Shown: positions 41,207 through 51,290, counted from the first letter of the stretch. The stretch: DNA of 64,000 nt from Pseudomonas lutea (GCF_000759445.1 NZ_JRMB01000003.1:124001-188000), one strand, 5' to 3'. Program-made: numbers and translations. The notes: a model not told the origin generated them from the sequence alone.

Positions 41207-42741
41207 GTGGGACCGGCTTCAGCGGGGAAGAGGCCGGTGCAAACACAATCATTTTGCGGCAGTACGCATGCTCTTGGTAGGACCGGCTTCAGCCGGGAAG
41301 AGGCCGGTGCGTTCACCGTTGATTTTGCAGCGAGACATCTGACGCCTTCCCGGCTAAAGCCGGTCCTACCAAGTGCATCGCGTCCAGCCTGTACCACGAG
41401 GCAATTTCCTGGCTAACAGCATTCCACTGTGTGCATGCGGTGTTCAGTAGGACCGGCTTCAGCCGGGAAGAGGCCGGTGCGTTCACTGTTGATTTTGCAG
41501 CGAGACATCTGACGCCTTCCCGGCTAAAGCCGGTCCTACCAAGTGCATTGCGTCCAGCCTGTACTACGAGGCAATTTCCTGGCTAACAGCATTCCACTGT
41601 GTGCATGCGGTGTTCAGTAGGACCAGCTTCAGCCGGGAAGAGGCCCGTGCGTTCACCATTGATTTGCAGCGAAACATCTGACGCCTTCCCGGCTAAAGCC
41701 AGTCCCACCAAGTGCATCGCGTCCAGCCTATACCACGAGGCAATTTCCTGGCTAACAGCATTCCACTGTGTGCATGCGGTGTTCAGTAGGACCGGCTTCA
41801 GCCGGGAAGAGGCCGGTGCGTTCACCGTTGATTTTGCAGCGAGACATCTGACGCCTTCCCGGCTAAAGCCGGTCCTACCAAGTGCATTGCGTCCAGCCTG
41901 TACCACGAGGCAATTTCCTGGCTAACAGCATTCCACTGTGTGCATGCGGTGTTCGGTAGGACCGGCTTCAGCCGGGAAGAGGCCGGTGCGTTCACCATTG
42001 ATTTGCAGCGAAACATCTGACGCCTTCCCGGCTAAAGCCCGTCCTACCAAGTGCATCGCGTCCAGCCTGTACCACGAGGCAATTTCCTGGCTAACAGCAT
42101 TCTTCTGTGTGCATGCGGTGTTCAGTAGGACCGGCTTCAGCCGGGAAGAGGCCGGTGCGTTCACCATTGATTTTGCAGCGAGAATCTGACGCCTTCCCGG
42201 CTAAAGCCGGTCCTACCAAGTGCATTGCGTCCAGCCTGTACCACGAGGCAATTTCCTGGCTAACAGCATTCCACTGTGTGCATGCGGTGTTCAGTAGGAC
42301 CGGCTTCAGCCGGGAAGAGGCCGGTGCGTTCACCGATGATTTTGCAGCGAGACATCTGACGCCTTCCCGGCTGAAGCCGGTCCTACCAAGTGCATCGCGT
42401 CCAGCCTGTACCACGAGGCAATTTCCTGGCTAACAGCATTCCACTGTGTGCATGCGGTGTTCAGTAGGACCGGCTTCAGCCGGGAAGAGGCCCGTGCGTT
42501 CACCATTGATTTTGCAGCGAGAATCTGACGCCTTCCCGGCTAAAGCCGGTCCTACCAAGTGCATCGCGACCAGCCTGTACCACGAGGCAATTTCCTGGCT
42601 AACAGCATTCCACTGTGTGCATGCGGTGTTCAGTAGGACCGGCTTCAGCCGGGAAGAGGCCGGTGCGTTCACCATTGATTTTGCAGCGAGACATCTGACG
42701 CCTTCCCGGCTAAAGCCGGTCCTACCAAGTGCATCGCGTTC
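41207..42741. repeat. Nine-copy tandem array, 169/170-bp unit, each with a REP doublet
   Basis: The word taggaccggcttcagccggg starts units at 41278, 41448, 41618, 41787, 41957, 42126, 42295, 42465 and 42634; a degenerate leader lies at 41207. Each unit has a left arm, a 55-bp linker with ttcacc and cagcga, an inverted right arm cttcccggctaaagccggtc, then a 75-bp spacer with aatttcctggctaacagc and gtgtgcatgcggtgttc. Single-base deletions account for 169 against 170. Frames of about 108 codons on both strands are artefacts. It fills the gap between thiD and ladS. The 230 bp after it contain no gene-like signal. Confidence 0.95.
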
Positions 42742-42969
42742 AACCTGACATGTGAACGAGCCCATCCTGCACAGTGCACAGATTTAGATGGTGTCATCGA
42801 GCTATCAGTCGTTATCCTGTGGCGCTTGATCCGTTCCGCCAAATGAGTACCTGCAAGTGCGTTGCCCGCTGAGCCAATCGACAGATACAAAGGTCATTCG
42901 CAGAGCTGCGAACCCGTCCCACGATTCCACGGTGCCTTGTGGCAGTCATCCGTGTCAGGGCGGTGTCGC

Positions 42970-44931
42970 GTGCGTCTGTTTCTGACCTTCATTCTCTGTC
43001 TGCTGCCCGTATTGGCCAGCGCTGTTGACTTCGATGAAAACACCCGCAGCTTGGCACTGGGTCCCGAGACGCAGGTGTTTGAAGACCCGACGGGCGATGC
43101 AACCATCCAAGAGGTCTCCTCGCCAGACGGCTTGAAACGTTTTCGGCCGCTCACCGGGCAATCGCTCAACGCCGGCTATTCGCGTTCGGCGTTCTGGCTC
43201 AAGGTGCGTCTGACCTACCGTCCCGCCAACCCGCTGGCCTCGGCTGACTGGCTGCTGGAAATGGCTTACCCGCCCATGGACCACGTTGATCTGTACCTGG
43301 GCGACGACGACGCCCGGCCGACCCTGGCGTGGAACACCGGCGACATGCTGCCGTTCTCCAGCCGGCAGATTAAGCAGAACAATTATGTGTTCGATCTGAA
43401 CCTCAATGCCCACGAGACCAAGACCGTCTACCTGCGCGTCGCCAGCCATGGTTCGGTTCAGGCGCCGCTCAACCTGTGGGCCAGCCACGCTTATATAGAA
43501 GAGCAACCGTCGCGGCTGTACATCTTGGGCATGATCTACGGCGTGCTGGCGGTGATGCTGGTCTACAACCTGTTCATCTACCTCAGCGTGCGCGACACCG
43601 CCTATCTGCACTACATCCTCTACATCACTTTTTTTGGCCTGTATCAGGTATCGGTGAACGGCGCAGGAATCGAATATTTCTGGCCGGATAACCCATGGTG
43701 GGCCAATACCTCGACGACCTTTCTGATTGCCGGCGCCATCCTGTTTGCCAGCCAGTTCACCCGCAAATTCCTGCAGACGCCCAGCCTGAGCCGCTGGCTG
43801 GACGTACCGTTGCTGCTGATGATGGTCTGCGCGGCGGTGATCATGGCGCTTGCGTTGACCATGGATTACGGCATCGCCCTGCGGCTGGTCACCGGACTGG
43901 TATTGCTGTTCACCCCGGTTGTGCTGCTGATCGGCCTGGCGGCGTGGTTCAAGGGCCGGCGCGTGGCGCGCTACTTTATTTTCGGCTGGTCGGCGTTTCT
44001 GATTGGCGGGGTGGTCAACGCAACGATGCTGCTGGGGCATTTGCCCAACACCTTCTGGACGATGTACGCCAGCCAGATCGGCTCTGTCATTGAGGTGGCT
44101 TTGCTGTCGCTGGCGTTGGCCGACCGCATCAATGCCATGCGCGAGCGCGAAGCGCACATCCTGGAGGAGTCGCGCCATGGGCTTGAAACCCTCAACCAGC
44201 AGTTGGCGGTGAGCAACCGCTTGAAGGACGAATTTCTTGCCACGCTCACCCATGAACTGCGTACGCCCATGAACGGGGTGATCGGCTCGCTGGAGTTGAT
44301 GCAGATGGACGTCGCCGAGAGCGAGATTGAGCTGTATCGCCAGACCGCCGCGGATTCGGCGCAGAACATGATGGGCATCGTTAACGGCATCCTTACGCTG
44401 ACCGAACTGCAAGCGGGCCGAATCACCGTGCGCACTGAACCGTTCAGCCTGCGCCATCTGCTGTTCCAGCTTCGCAGCCGCTTTGAACCGCTGGCGCGCG
44501 GCAAGGCGCTGGGAATGAGCGTGGAGCTTGACGAGATGTTGCCGGACAGCCTGGAGGGCGACGGCGTGAAGCTGCGCCAGTGCCTGGAGTGCCTGCTGGA
44601 CAACGCGATCAAATTCACCAAAACCGGGGCCGTGAAGGTCCGGGTTAACGGCCAAAGCGCAGACGCCGGGCACATAAGGCTGGTGATCGACGTGATCGAC
44701 ACCGGCATAGGCTTCAGTCGGCTGGATGAAGAGACGTTGTACGCCAATTTCTTCCAGGTCGACGGCTCGACGACCCGCGAATACGGCGGACTGGGCATCG
44801 GCCTGGCCATTTGCCGACAACTGATCGAATTGCAGGGCGGGCGCTTGAGCCATCAGTCCGAGCCTGGCAACGGCAGCCAGTTCCGCTTGAGCCTGGACAT
44901 CAAACGCGCAGATTCCGCGCCGGTCGTGTAG
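42970..44931 (+). CDS. ladS: LadS-like sensor histidine kinase, no receiver domain
   Basis: A 653-residue membrane kinase. A signal peptide (1-20) precedes a 7TMR-DISMED2 sensor (about 30-160), a seven-helix 7TM-DISM region (about 180-380), a coiled linker, HisKA with His428 in THELRTPMN, and an HATPase domain with Asn545, DTGIGF (Asp577) and GGLGIGLAI. The next-to-thiD position and architecture identify LadS, which in P. aeruginosa feeds GacS/GacA and the small RNAs RsmY/Z. The P. aeruginosa protein has a C-terminal receiver; here the frame stops about 25 residues after the ATPase. GTG at 42970 gives the signal peptide and has AGGG upstream. Confidence 0.88.
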   Translation: MRLFLTFILCLLPVLASAVDFDENTRSLALGPETQVFEDPTGDATIQEVSSPDGLKRFRPLTGQSLNAGYSRSAFWLKVRLTYRPANPLASADWLLEMAYPPMDHVDLYLGDDDARPTLAWNTGDMLPFSSRQIKQNNYVFDLNLNAHETKTVYLRVASHGSVQAPLNLWASHAYIEEQPSRLYILGMIYGVLAVMLVYNLFIYLSVRDTAYLHYILYITFFGLYQVSVNGAGIEYFWPDNPWWANTSTTFLIAGAILFASQFTRKFLQTPSLSRWLDVPLLLMMVCAAVIMALALTMDYGIALRLVTGLVLLFTPVVLLIGLAAWFKGRRVARYFIFGWSAFLIGGVVNATMLLGHLPNTFWTMYASQIGSVIEVALLSLALADRINAMREREAHILEESRHGLETLNQQLAVSNRLKDEFLATLTHELRTPMNGVIGSLELMQMDVAESEIELYRQTAADSAQNMMGIVNGILTLTELQAGRITVRTEPFSLRHLLFQLRSRFEPLARGKALGMSVELDEMLPDSLEGDGVKLRQCLECLLDNAIKFTKTGAVKVRVNGQSADAGHIRLVIDVIDTGIGFSRLDEETLYANFFQVDGSTTREYGGLGIGLAICRQLIELQGGRLSHQSEPGNGSQFRLSLDIKRADSAPVV

Positions 44932-44993
44932 ATCGCTTGGCAGGGATTGCCGGCCAGCACTTAATACGCAACCACTGAGCGAACGCTGCCGGG

Positions 44994-45371
44994 TGTAGGA
45001 GCGCGCTTGCCCGCGAAAAATCTTGCTGCCGCCAGAGATGCGTCGGCTGCATCTGATACGGGCGGGGCGAGCGGTGGTGTGTCAGTGACGCATTGGGTGT
45101 TGCCGCCATTCTTCGCGGGCAAGCGCGCTCCTACAGTGGGTGCGTGCATGGCTTGCGCTCCCGGGTGGCCTGTCGAATGCGACAGTCTTGTTTAGCTGGA
45201 TGGGCGAATGCCCCCAGTTGTAGGAGCGCGCTTGCCCGCGAAAAATCTTGCTGCCGCCAGAGATGTGTCGGCTGTATCTGATGCGTGCGTGCGTGCGTGC
45301 GTGCGAGCGGTGGTGTGTCAGTGACTCATTGGGTGTTGCGGCCATTTTTCGCGGGCAAGCGCGCTCCTACA
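44994..45371. repeat. Tandem pair of REP doublets, 225-bp unit
   Basis: Doublets of the gcgcgcttgcccgc class at 44994-45135 and 45219-45371 share their inner sequence (cttgctgccgccagagatg and agcggtggtgtgtcagtga), so the pair arose by duplication. The second copy contains a run of about five TGCG units at 45283-45304. The pair starts 63 bp after the ladS stop and fills most of the 572-bp gap before the acyl-CoA dehydrogenase gene. Confidence 0.88.
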
Positions 45372-45503
45372 GTGGATGTGCGCACGGCAACGCAGCGAAA
45401 GCGCCGTGATTTCGTCGGGTTTGGCGCTGTCGTTGTGGCGGGGCGCGTGATTCACTAGAGCTTCCGCACGATCGCCGCGTGCTGCCCGGACCGGAGTCGC
45501 CTC

Positions 45504-47162
45504 ATGGACCAGCGCATCAACCTGCATCAATTTGCCGAGACCCATGAGGTCACCAATCAGCCGCCTTCGCTGGACGGCATCAACCTTTACCGCATCGACC
45601 TGCCGCTGCAAGAATGGTCGCAGCGCTTCGGTGCGGGTTGGGCGCAGGACCAGATCGACGCCTACGGCGCATTGGCCGGCGGCCCGTTGATGGAAGCGGG
45701 GTTCCTCGCCAATCAGAACAAACCCGTATTCGCCAGTCATGACCGTTATGGGCATCGCATCGATCTGGTTGAGTTCCACCCTGCCTACCATCAACTGATG
45801 CAGACGGCGATCGAACACGGCATTCCTTCGTTGCCCTGGACTGATCCTCGTGAGGGCGCTCATGTAGCCCGCGCCGCCATGAGTTACCTGCACACCCAGG
45901 CCGAAGCGGGCAGCGGTTGTCCCCTGACGATGACCTTCGCCAGCGTGCCTGCGTTGCGCCTTCAGCCTGATCTGGCCGAAACGTGGTTGCCGAAGATCCT
46001 TGCCACCCAATACGACCCTCGCAATGTCGGCATCGCCCACAAGGCCGGTGCAACCATCGGCATGGCCATGACCGAAAAGCAGGGTGGCACCGATGTGCGC
46101 GCCAACACCACGCGCGCGTATCCGGTCGGCCAGCCGGGCCCCGGCCAGGCCTATGAACTGGTCGGGCACAAATGGTTTTGCTCGGCGCCGATGTGCGATG
46201 CCTTTCTCACCCTGGCCCAGACCGATAAGGGCCTGACATGCTTCCTGCTGCCGCGCCATCGCCCGGACGACACCCGCAACGAGTTCTACATACAGCGGCT
46301 GAAGAACAAACTGGGCAATTGGTCCAACGCGTCCAGCGAAGTGGAGTTTCGCGGCGCTTTGGCCTGGATGGTCGGCGAGGAAGGGCGCGGCGTACCGACC
46401 ATTATCGAAATGGTGGCGATGACCCGCTTCGATTGCATGACCGGCTCCAGCGCGCTCATGCGTCAGGCCCTGACCCAGGCCGCGCACCACTGCGCCCATC
46501 GCAGCATCGGCGGTCGCGTCCTCAGCGAACAGCCGCTCATGCAAAACGTGCTCGCCGACCTGGCGCTGGAGAGCGAAGCCGCCCTGGCGCTGACCTTGCG
46601 TATGGGACGTTCGCTGGAGCGCCTGGATGACGGCCATGAAGCCCGTTTCGCACGGCTGGTGACGGCAGTGGGCAAATACTGGATCTGCAAGCGAGCGCCA
46701 GCGATGATCAACGAAGCGGCCGAGTGCATGGGCGGCGCGGGGTATGTCGAGGACACGATCCTGCCGCGCCTGTATCGGGAAGCGCCGGTCAATTCGACGT
46801 GGGAAGGTTCCGGCAACGTGCAATGCCTGGACGTCTTGCGCGCGCTGTCCAAAGAGCCTGGTGTGCTCGATGCTTTGTTTGACGAACTCGGCGATGGGCA
46901 TGGCGACAAGCGTCTGGCTGCGCATATTCAGCAACTGAAGGCAGCGTTCCAGGACACCAGCGATATCCAGTACCGCGCCCGGCAACTCACTGAAGACATC
47001 GCCGTCGCGCTTCAGGCGAAACTGCTGCTGGAAGCAGGCAATGAGGTGGTCAGCGACGGCTTCATCGCCGGCCGCCTGGACCAGCCGGGTCGGGTCTACG
47101 GTGCCTTGCCGCGTGGGGTCGATGTGCAAGCGCTGGTCGCGAGGTCCTCACCGCAGGCATAA
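45504..47162 (+). CDS. Acyl-CoA dehydrogenase, AidB-like
   Basis: A 552-residue FAD flavoprotein of the AidB branch. It has GIAHKAGATIGMAMTEKQGGTDV (MTEKQGGTD is the flavin-contact motif, near residue 190), HKWFCSAP, and the C-terminal ECMGGAGYVEDTILPRLYREAPVNSTWEGSGN (quoted here in part) that characterises AidB. AidB in E. coli is induced by alkylation and binds DNA; whether this protein does so is unknown, and isovaleryl-CoA dehydrogenase-like activity is also possible. Confidence 0.88.
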   Translation: MDQRINLHQFAETHEVTNQPPSLDGINLYRIDLPLQEWSQRFGAGWAQDQIDAYGALAGGPLMEAGFLANQNKPVFASHDRYGHRIDLVEFHPAYHQLMQTAIEHGIPSLPWTDPREGAHVARAAMSYLHTQAEAGSGCPLTMTFASVPALRLQPDLAETWLPKILATQYDPRNVGIAHKAGATIGMAMTEKQGGTDVRANTTRAYPVGQPGPGQAYELVGHKWFCSAPMCDAFLTLAQTDKGLTCFLLPRHRPDDTRNEFYIQRLKNKLGNWSNASSEVEFRGALAWMVGEEGRGVPTIIEMVAMTRFDCMTGSSALMRQALTQAAHHCAHRSIGGRVLSEQPLMQNVLADLALESEAALALTLRMGRSLERLDDGHEARFARLVTAVGKYWICKRAPAMINEAAECMGGAGYVEDTILPRLYREAPVNSTWEGSGNVQCLDVLRALSKEPGVLDALFDELGDGHGDKRLAAHIQQLKAAFQDTSDIQYRARQLTEDIAVALQAKLLLEAGNEVVSDGFIAGRLDQPGRVYGALPRGVDVQALVARSSPQA

Positions 47163-47255
47163 CGCGTCCATTACCGCACGTGCCGCAGCCAGATCGTGCC
47201 TTCGTCATCTGTTGCAGGCAAGATGTGCGCTTGCAAGATCAGAAGGGTATGCATC

Positions 47256-48719
47256 GTGACTGAAGCTTTTATCGTCGTAGAAACTGCCGAACAAGCCGTC
47301 GACCGGCTCGCCGAGCTGCACGCACGGGCAACCAATGCCTTGAGCCAGGCGCTCAAGCGCTACTTGAAAGACCGCGTTGAACCCGATGCCGCCGAGCGTC
47401 TGATGTTCCGCTATCCGGAAATCCGCCTGACTTACCACTGCCATGGCGAAGTCCCACTCACCACGCGCGCTTATGCCAAGGTGCAACTGCCTGGCACCTA
47501 CAGCGTCACCGTTACCCACCCGGCGGCGTTCCGCAAATACCTGCTCGAACAGCTTGTGCCCCTGATGAACGACTTCACCGTGACGGTAGAAGTGGGCGTG
47601 AGCGAGCAAAATATTCCTTATCCGTACGTGGTTGAGCAGGGCGATGAGCTGGCCGGCACGGGTGTGACGGCTGCGACGCTGGCACGGGTGTTCCCGAGCA
47701 CCGATCTGTCGGCTGCCACCGATGGTATCGCTGACGGCCTGTACGACTGGGCCAATACCGATCCGCTGCCGCTCGCGCTGTTCGACGCCGCCCGTGTCGA
47801 TTTCTCGCTGCGCCGTCTGGTGCACTACACCGGCAGCGACTGGCGCCACGTCCAGCCGTGGATTCTGCTGACCAACTACCACCGCTACGTTGACCAGTTC
47901 ATCGTTCATGGGCTGGAAAGACTGCGCGATGATCCGCGTTTCGTGAAGATGGTCCTGCCGGGCAACGTCATCGTCGACAAGAGCATGGATTACGGCGAAG
48001 CCCAGGCCATCGTCTCCAGCGTGGTCTGGCACCGTTATCAAATGCCGGCTTACCACCTGATTGCCGAAGACGGGCATGGCGTGACGCTGGTCAACATCGG
48101 CGTCGGCCCGTCCAACGCCAAGAACATCACTGATCACCTCGCCGTGCTGCGTCCGCATTGCTGGCTGATGATCGGGCACTGCGGCGGTCTGCGTCAGTCG
48201 CAAACCATCGGCGACTATGTGCTCGCCCACGCGTACATGCGCCGCGACGGCATTCTTGATCGCGTTCTGCCGCCCAATATCCCGATTCCGGCGCTGGCCG
48301 AGGTGCAGTTGGCGCTGCAGGAATCAGCCGCGCAAGTCACTGGCGAGCGTGGCGAGGACCTGAAGAAGCGTCTGCGTACCGGCACCGTGCTGACTTACGA
48401 CGACCGCAACTGGGAATTGCGCTGGGCGCAGGAGCGGCCGTTGATCAACCTGTCTCGCGCCGTGGCGGTGGACATGGAAAGCGGCACCATCGCCGCGCAG
48501 GGTTACCGCTTGCGCGTGCCGTATGGGACGCTGCTGTGCGTGTCCGACAAACCGTTGCACAGCGAGATCAAACTGCCGGGTTCGGCCAACGCGTTTTATG
48601 AGCGTGCCGTGACTCAGCATTTGAAGATCGGCATTGCCGCGCTGGATCTGATGCGCACGCAGCTCAACTCGCTGCACTCGCGCAAGCTGCGCAGCTTCGA
48701 CGAACCACCGTTCCGTTAA
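47256..48719 (+). CDS. amn: AMP nucleosidase
   Basis: Amn splits AMP into adenine and ribose-5-phosphate, helping to control the adenylate pool. The 487-residue protein has an N-terminal AMN domain (RYPEIRLTYHCHGEVP, ARVDFSLRRLVHYTGSD) and a C-terminal nucleoside phosphorylase fold (INIGVGPSNAKNITDHLAVLRP shown in part, MIGHCGGLR, DMESGTIAAQGYR). The GTG at 47256 follows AAGGGT and gives a length close to E. coli Amn. Confidence 0.95.
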   Translation: MTEAFIVVETAEQAVDRLAELHARATNALSQALKRYLKDRVEPDAAERLMFRYPEIRLTYHCHGEVPLTTRAYAKVQLPGTYSVTVTHPAAFRKYLLEQLVPLMNDFTVTVEVGVSEQNIPYPYVVEQGDELAGTGVTAATLARVFPSTDLSAATDGIADGLYDWANTDPLPLALFDAARVDFSLRRLVHYTGSDWRHVQPWILLTNYHRYVDQFIVHGLERLRDDPRFVKMVLPGNVIVDKSMDYGEAQAIVSSVVWHRYQMPAYHLIAEDGHGVTLVNIGVGPSNAKNITDHLAVLRPHCWLMIGHCGGLRQSQTIGDYVLAHAYMRRDGILDRVLPPNIPIPALAEVQLALQESAAQVTGERGEDLKKRLRTGTVLTYDDRNWELRWAQERPLINLSRAVAVDMESGTIAAQGYRLRVPYGTLLCVSDKPLHSEIKLPGSANAFYERAVTQHLKIGIAALDLMRTQLNSLHSRKLRSFDEPPFR

Positions 48720-48736
48720 GGCGCTAGGCGTTGAGC

Positions 48737-48762
48737 GAAAGGGCCACTAAAGTGGCCCTTTC
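48737..48762 (+). terminator. Intrinsic terminator after amn
   Basis: An 11-bp perfect stem gaaagggccac/gtggccctttc with a TAAA loop, followed by TGTTTTTA. It separates amn from rluE. Confidence 0.88.
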
Positions 48763-48810
48763 TGTTTTTAGTGGTCTTTTCCGTTTCCGTCACTTGTTTA
48801 CCGGTTTCCC

Positions 48811-49443
48811 ATGTCCCGTAATTCACGTCCCGATTCCCGCCGTCCCTCACCTGATCGCACGGGCGCACCCCGGCGTGTCGCCAAGACGCCGCCTGCCGAA
48901 CCTCGGCTGGTGCTGTTCAACAAGCCGTTCGACGTGCTGACCCAGTTCAGCGATGGCGAAGGCCGGGCGACGCTGAAGGATTTCATCGATATCCCCGGCA
49001 TCTACCCCGCAGGGCGTCTGGACCGCGACAGCGAAGGCTTGCTGCTGCTGACCAACGACGGTCAGTTGCAGGCGCGCATCGCCGATCCCAAACACAAGCT
49101 GGCCAAAACCTACTGGGTGCAGGTCGAGGGCGAGCCGACGGACGAGCAGTTGCAAGCGCTGCGTGACGGGGTCGAGCTGAACGACGGCCCGACCCTGCCT
49201 GCACAGGCCCGGCAACTGGACGAACCACAGCTCTGGCCACGTGATCCGCCGGTGCGCTTCCGCAAAAGCGTGCCGACGAGCTGGCTCGAATTGGTCATCA
49301 AGGAAGGACGAAACCGGCAGGTGCGTCGGATGACGGCGGCGGTCGGGCTGCCGACGCTGCGACTGGTGCGTGTGCGCATTGGGGATTGGAGTATTGAGGG
49401 TCTGGATCAGGGTCAGTGGAAGGAAGTGCCGGCGAAGCTTTGA
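48811..49443 (+). CDS. rluE: 23S rRNA pseudouridine synthase RluE
   Basis: A 210-residue RsuA-family synthase; RluE modifies U2457 of 23S rRNA. An Arg/Pro-rich N-terminus of about 30 residues precedes [12 protein letters not shown], the catalytic Asp in [19 protein letters not shown] and the C-terminal [21 protein letters not shown]. No S4 domain is visible, as expected for RluE. A strong terminator lies before it. Confidence 0.92.
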   Translation: MSRNSRPDSRRPSPDRTGAPRRVAKTPPAEPRLVLFNKPFDVLTQFSDGEGRATLKDFIDIPGIYPAGRLDRDSEGLLLLTNDGQLQARIADPKHKLAKTYWVQVEGEPTDEQLQALRDGVELNDGPTLPAQARQLDEPQLWPRDPPVRFRKSVPTSWLELVIKEGRNRQVRRMTAAVGLPTLRLVRVRIGDWSIEGLDQGQWKEVPAKL

Positions 49444-49474
49444 TTTCTAACTGGGTAATTAGGGGGCTGGCACG

Positions 49475-50262
49475 CTCTTTCGCGGGCAAGCGCGCTCCTA
49501 CAGTGGGTCCGTGCATGGCTGACGTTGCTGGGCGGCTTCATCACCGCGAACGTCCGGTTCCGCTGGCTGGATGACGCTACAAATCCTGCTGGCTGAGCGA
49601 ATGCGGACAGGTGTAGGAGCGCGCTTGCCCGCGAAAAAAGGTGCTGGCGCCGGAGAGGTGTCGGGTGTACCTGCTGTATGCGGGCGATTGGTGGTGTGGC
49701 AGTGTCGAATGGGGTGCCGCCGACATTTTTCGCGGGCAAGCGCGCTCCTACAATGGGTCCGTGCATGGCTGACGTTGCTGGGCGGCTTCATCACCGCGAA
49801 CGTCCGGTTCCGCTGGCTGGATGACGCTACAAATCCTGCTGGCTGAGCGAATGCGGACAGGTGTAGGAGCGCGCTTGCCCGCGAAAAATGGTGCTGGCGC
49901 CGGGGAGGTGTCGGGTGTACCTGCTGCATGCGGACGATTGGTGGTGTGGCAGTGTCGAATGGGGTGCCGCCGACATTTTTCGCGGGCAAGCGCGCTCCTA
50001 CAGTGGGTCCTTGCCCGGCTGACGTTGCTGTGCGGTCCACATAATCGCGACCGTCCGGTTCTGCTGGCTGGATGACGCTACAAATGCCTCTGACTGGGCG
50101 AATGCGGACAGGTGTAGGAGCGCGCTTGCCCGCGAAAAATGGTGCTGGCGCCGGAGAGGTGTCGGGTGTACCTGCTGCATATGGGGGATTGATGGTGTGT
50201 CAGCGCGGAATTGGGTGCTTGCTCTATCTTTCGCGGGCAAGCGCGCTCCTTCAGTGGGTGCA
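49475..50262. repeat. Tandem array, 250-bp unit, about 3.3 copies, each with a REP doublet
   Basis: Left arms (gtgtaggagcgcgcttgccc) start at 49611, 49861 and 50112; a free right arm at 49478 begins the array and another at about 50229 ends it. Units share gtgctggcgccggagaggtg, gttccgctggctggatgacg and agcgaatgcggacag. The first two units are almost identical; the third has diverged more. It fills the gap between rluE and the DUF2788 gene. Confidence 0.92.
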
Positions 50263-50303
50263 TGCAGGCTGCGCGAGCTGGGCTTTTGGTCGCAGCTTTG
50301 TCG

Positions 50304-50498
50304 CTACAGATACGCAATCACCACACTCTTGATCACAAACGCCAGAATCCCCAGGCCCAACACGCCGAAGAGAAGAAAGGTGCCGAAACGTCCGGCTTTG
50401 GACTTCTTCGCCAAGTCCCAGACGATGAAACCCATGAACCCGACCAGCCCGGTGATCAGGAGCGTCATCATCCATTCTTCGAACGCTGCCGGATCCAT
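50304..50498 (-). CDS. DUF2788 small membrane protein
   Basis: A 64-residue inner-membrane protein with two hydrophobic helices (about 10-28 and 42-62) joined by the basic loop WDLAKKSKAGRFG, the features of DUF2788. Function is unknown. It starts 24 bp after the Lrp-type regulator and is likely cotranscribed with it. Confidence 0.85.
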   Translation of the reverse strand: MDPAAFEEWMMTLLITGLVGFMGFIVWDLAKKSKAGRFGTFLLFGVLGLGILAFVIKSVVIAYL

Positions 50499-50522
50499 GC
50501 ACGACTCCTTGCCAGACGCGGG

Positions 50523-51002
50523 TTAGCCGCGCAGGTGAACCAGCGGCAGTTCGGTGCTCGCCAGTACCTGGTTCAGCACAAAGCTCGAGCGCACGCTGGT
50601 CACTCCATCGATACGCGTCAGATGGCCGAGCAGGAATTTCTGGTAATGGTCCATGTCCGGCACGACCACCTTGAGCTGGTAATCGGCGTCGATCCCGGTC
50701 ACCAGGCTGCACTCCAGCACTTGCGGGAGGTTGAGGATGTGCTGCTCGAAGTTCTCGAAGCGATCGGGCGTGTGACGGTCCATGCCGATGAGCACGTACG
50801 CAGTCAGGCTTAGCCCCAGCTTTTTGCGGTCCAGCAGCGCGACCTGGCGCACGATATAGCCGTCGTCCTCCAGTTGCTTCACGCGTCGCGAGCAGGGCGA
50901 GGGTGACAGGCCGATGCGCTCGGCCAGCTCCTGATTGGAGATCCGCGCGTCCCGCTGCAGTTCGGCCAAAATACTCAGGTCATATCTGTCGAGCTTGCTC
51001 AC
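50523..51002 (-). CDS. Lrp/AsnC family transcriptional regulator
   Basis: A 159-residue regulator with an N-terminal winged helix (LDRYDLSILAELQRDARIS, NQELAERIGLSPSPCSRRVKQLE) and a C-terminal RAM/ACT-like ligand domain (about 70-155; VLECSLVTGIDADYQLKVV). Lrp-type proteins bind amino acids and control amino-acid genes. GTG start with AAGG upstream. No amino-acid enzyme is adjacent, so the target is unknown. Confidence 0.9.
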   Translation of the reverse strand: MSKLDRYDLSILAELQRDARISNQELAERIGLSPSPCSRRVKQLEDDGYIVRQVALLDRKKLGLSLTAYVLIGMDRHTPDRFENFEQHILNLPQVLECSLVTGIDADYQLKVVVPDMDHYQKFLLGHLTRIDGVTSVRSSFVLNQVLASTELPLVHLRG

Positions 51003-51290
51003 GTTGAGGGCCTTTAATGAATGGATTGCGCTGGATTATCTATCTGAGGCGAATTATTGCGCAAGCGGTGTTTTCATCAGCAACATTCGCAATCCTGTGT
51101 CGTCTGCCGAAGCCTATTCTTTTAACCAGAATCACTGCCCGGACATAGCGTCCAGCGCGGCCCGCCCAATCAGGCCAGCCGCGGCCTCCAGCCCGACAGG
51201 GTTGATCAGGCCACCGGGCTACGCACTGTCCAGAAGACGATGCGAGGTGAGCCGGCGTCAAAAGCGTCGAGCCAGGACGAAGTATTCGAG

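Noticed and set aside
40353..41210. TPP riboswitch for thiD-thiE
   Set aside because: Only 33 bp separate thiD from the repeat leader and none of the conserved thi-box words (such as CTGAGA) is present there.
41278..42741. Regularly spaced repeats resembling a CRISPR array
   Set aside because: Units are 169-170 bp with conserved, not unique, spacers and internal inverted REP arms; no cas genes are near.
41161..42765. Frames of about 108 codons in both directions in the nine-unit array
   Set aside because: They follow the 170-bp repeat, end wherever a single-base change occurs and have no gene-like start; not coding.
42955..44853. 632-codon minus-strand frame opposite ladS
   Set aside because: The plus strand encodes a complete kinase with all motifs; the antisense reading is His/Gln/Arg-rich without domain features.
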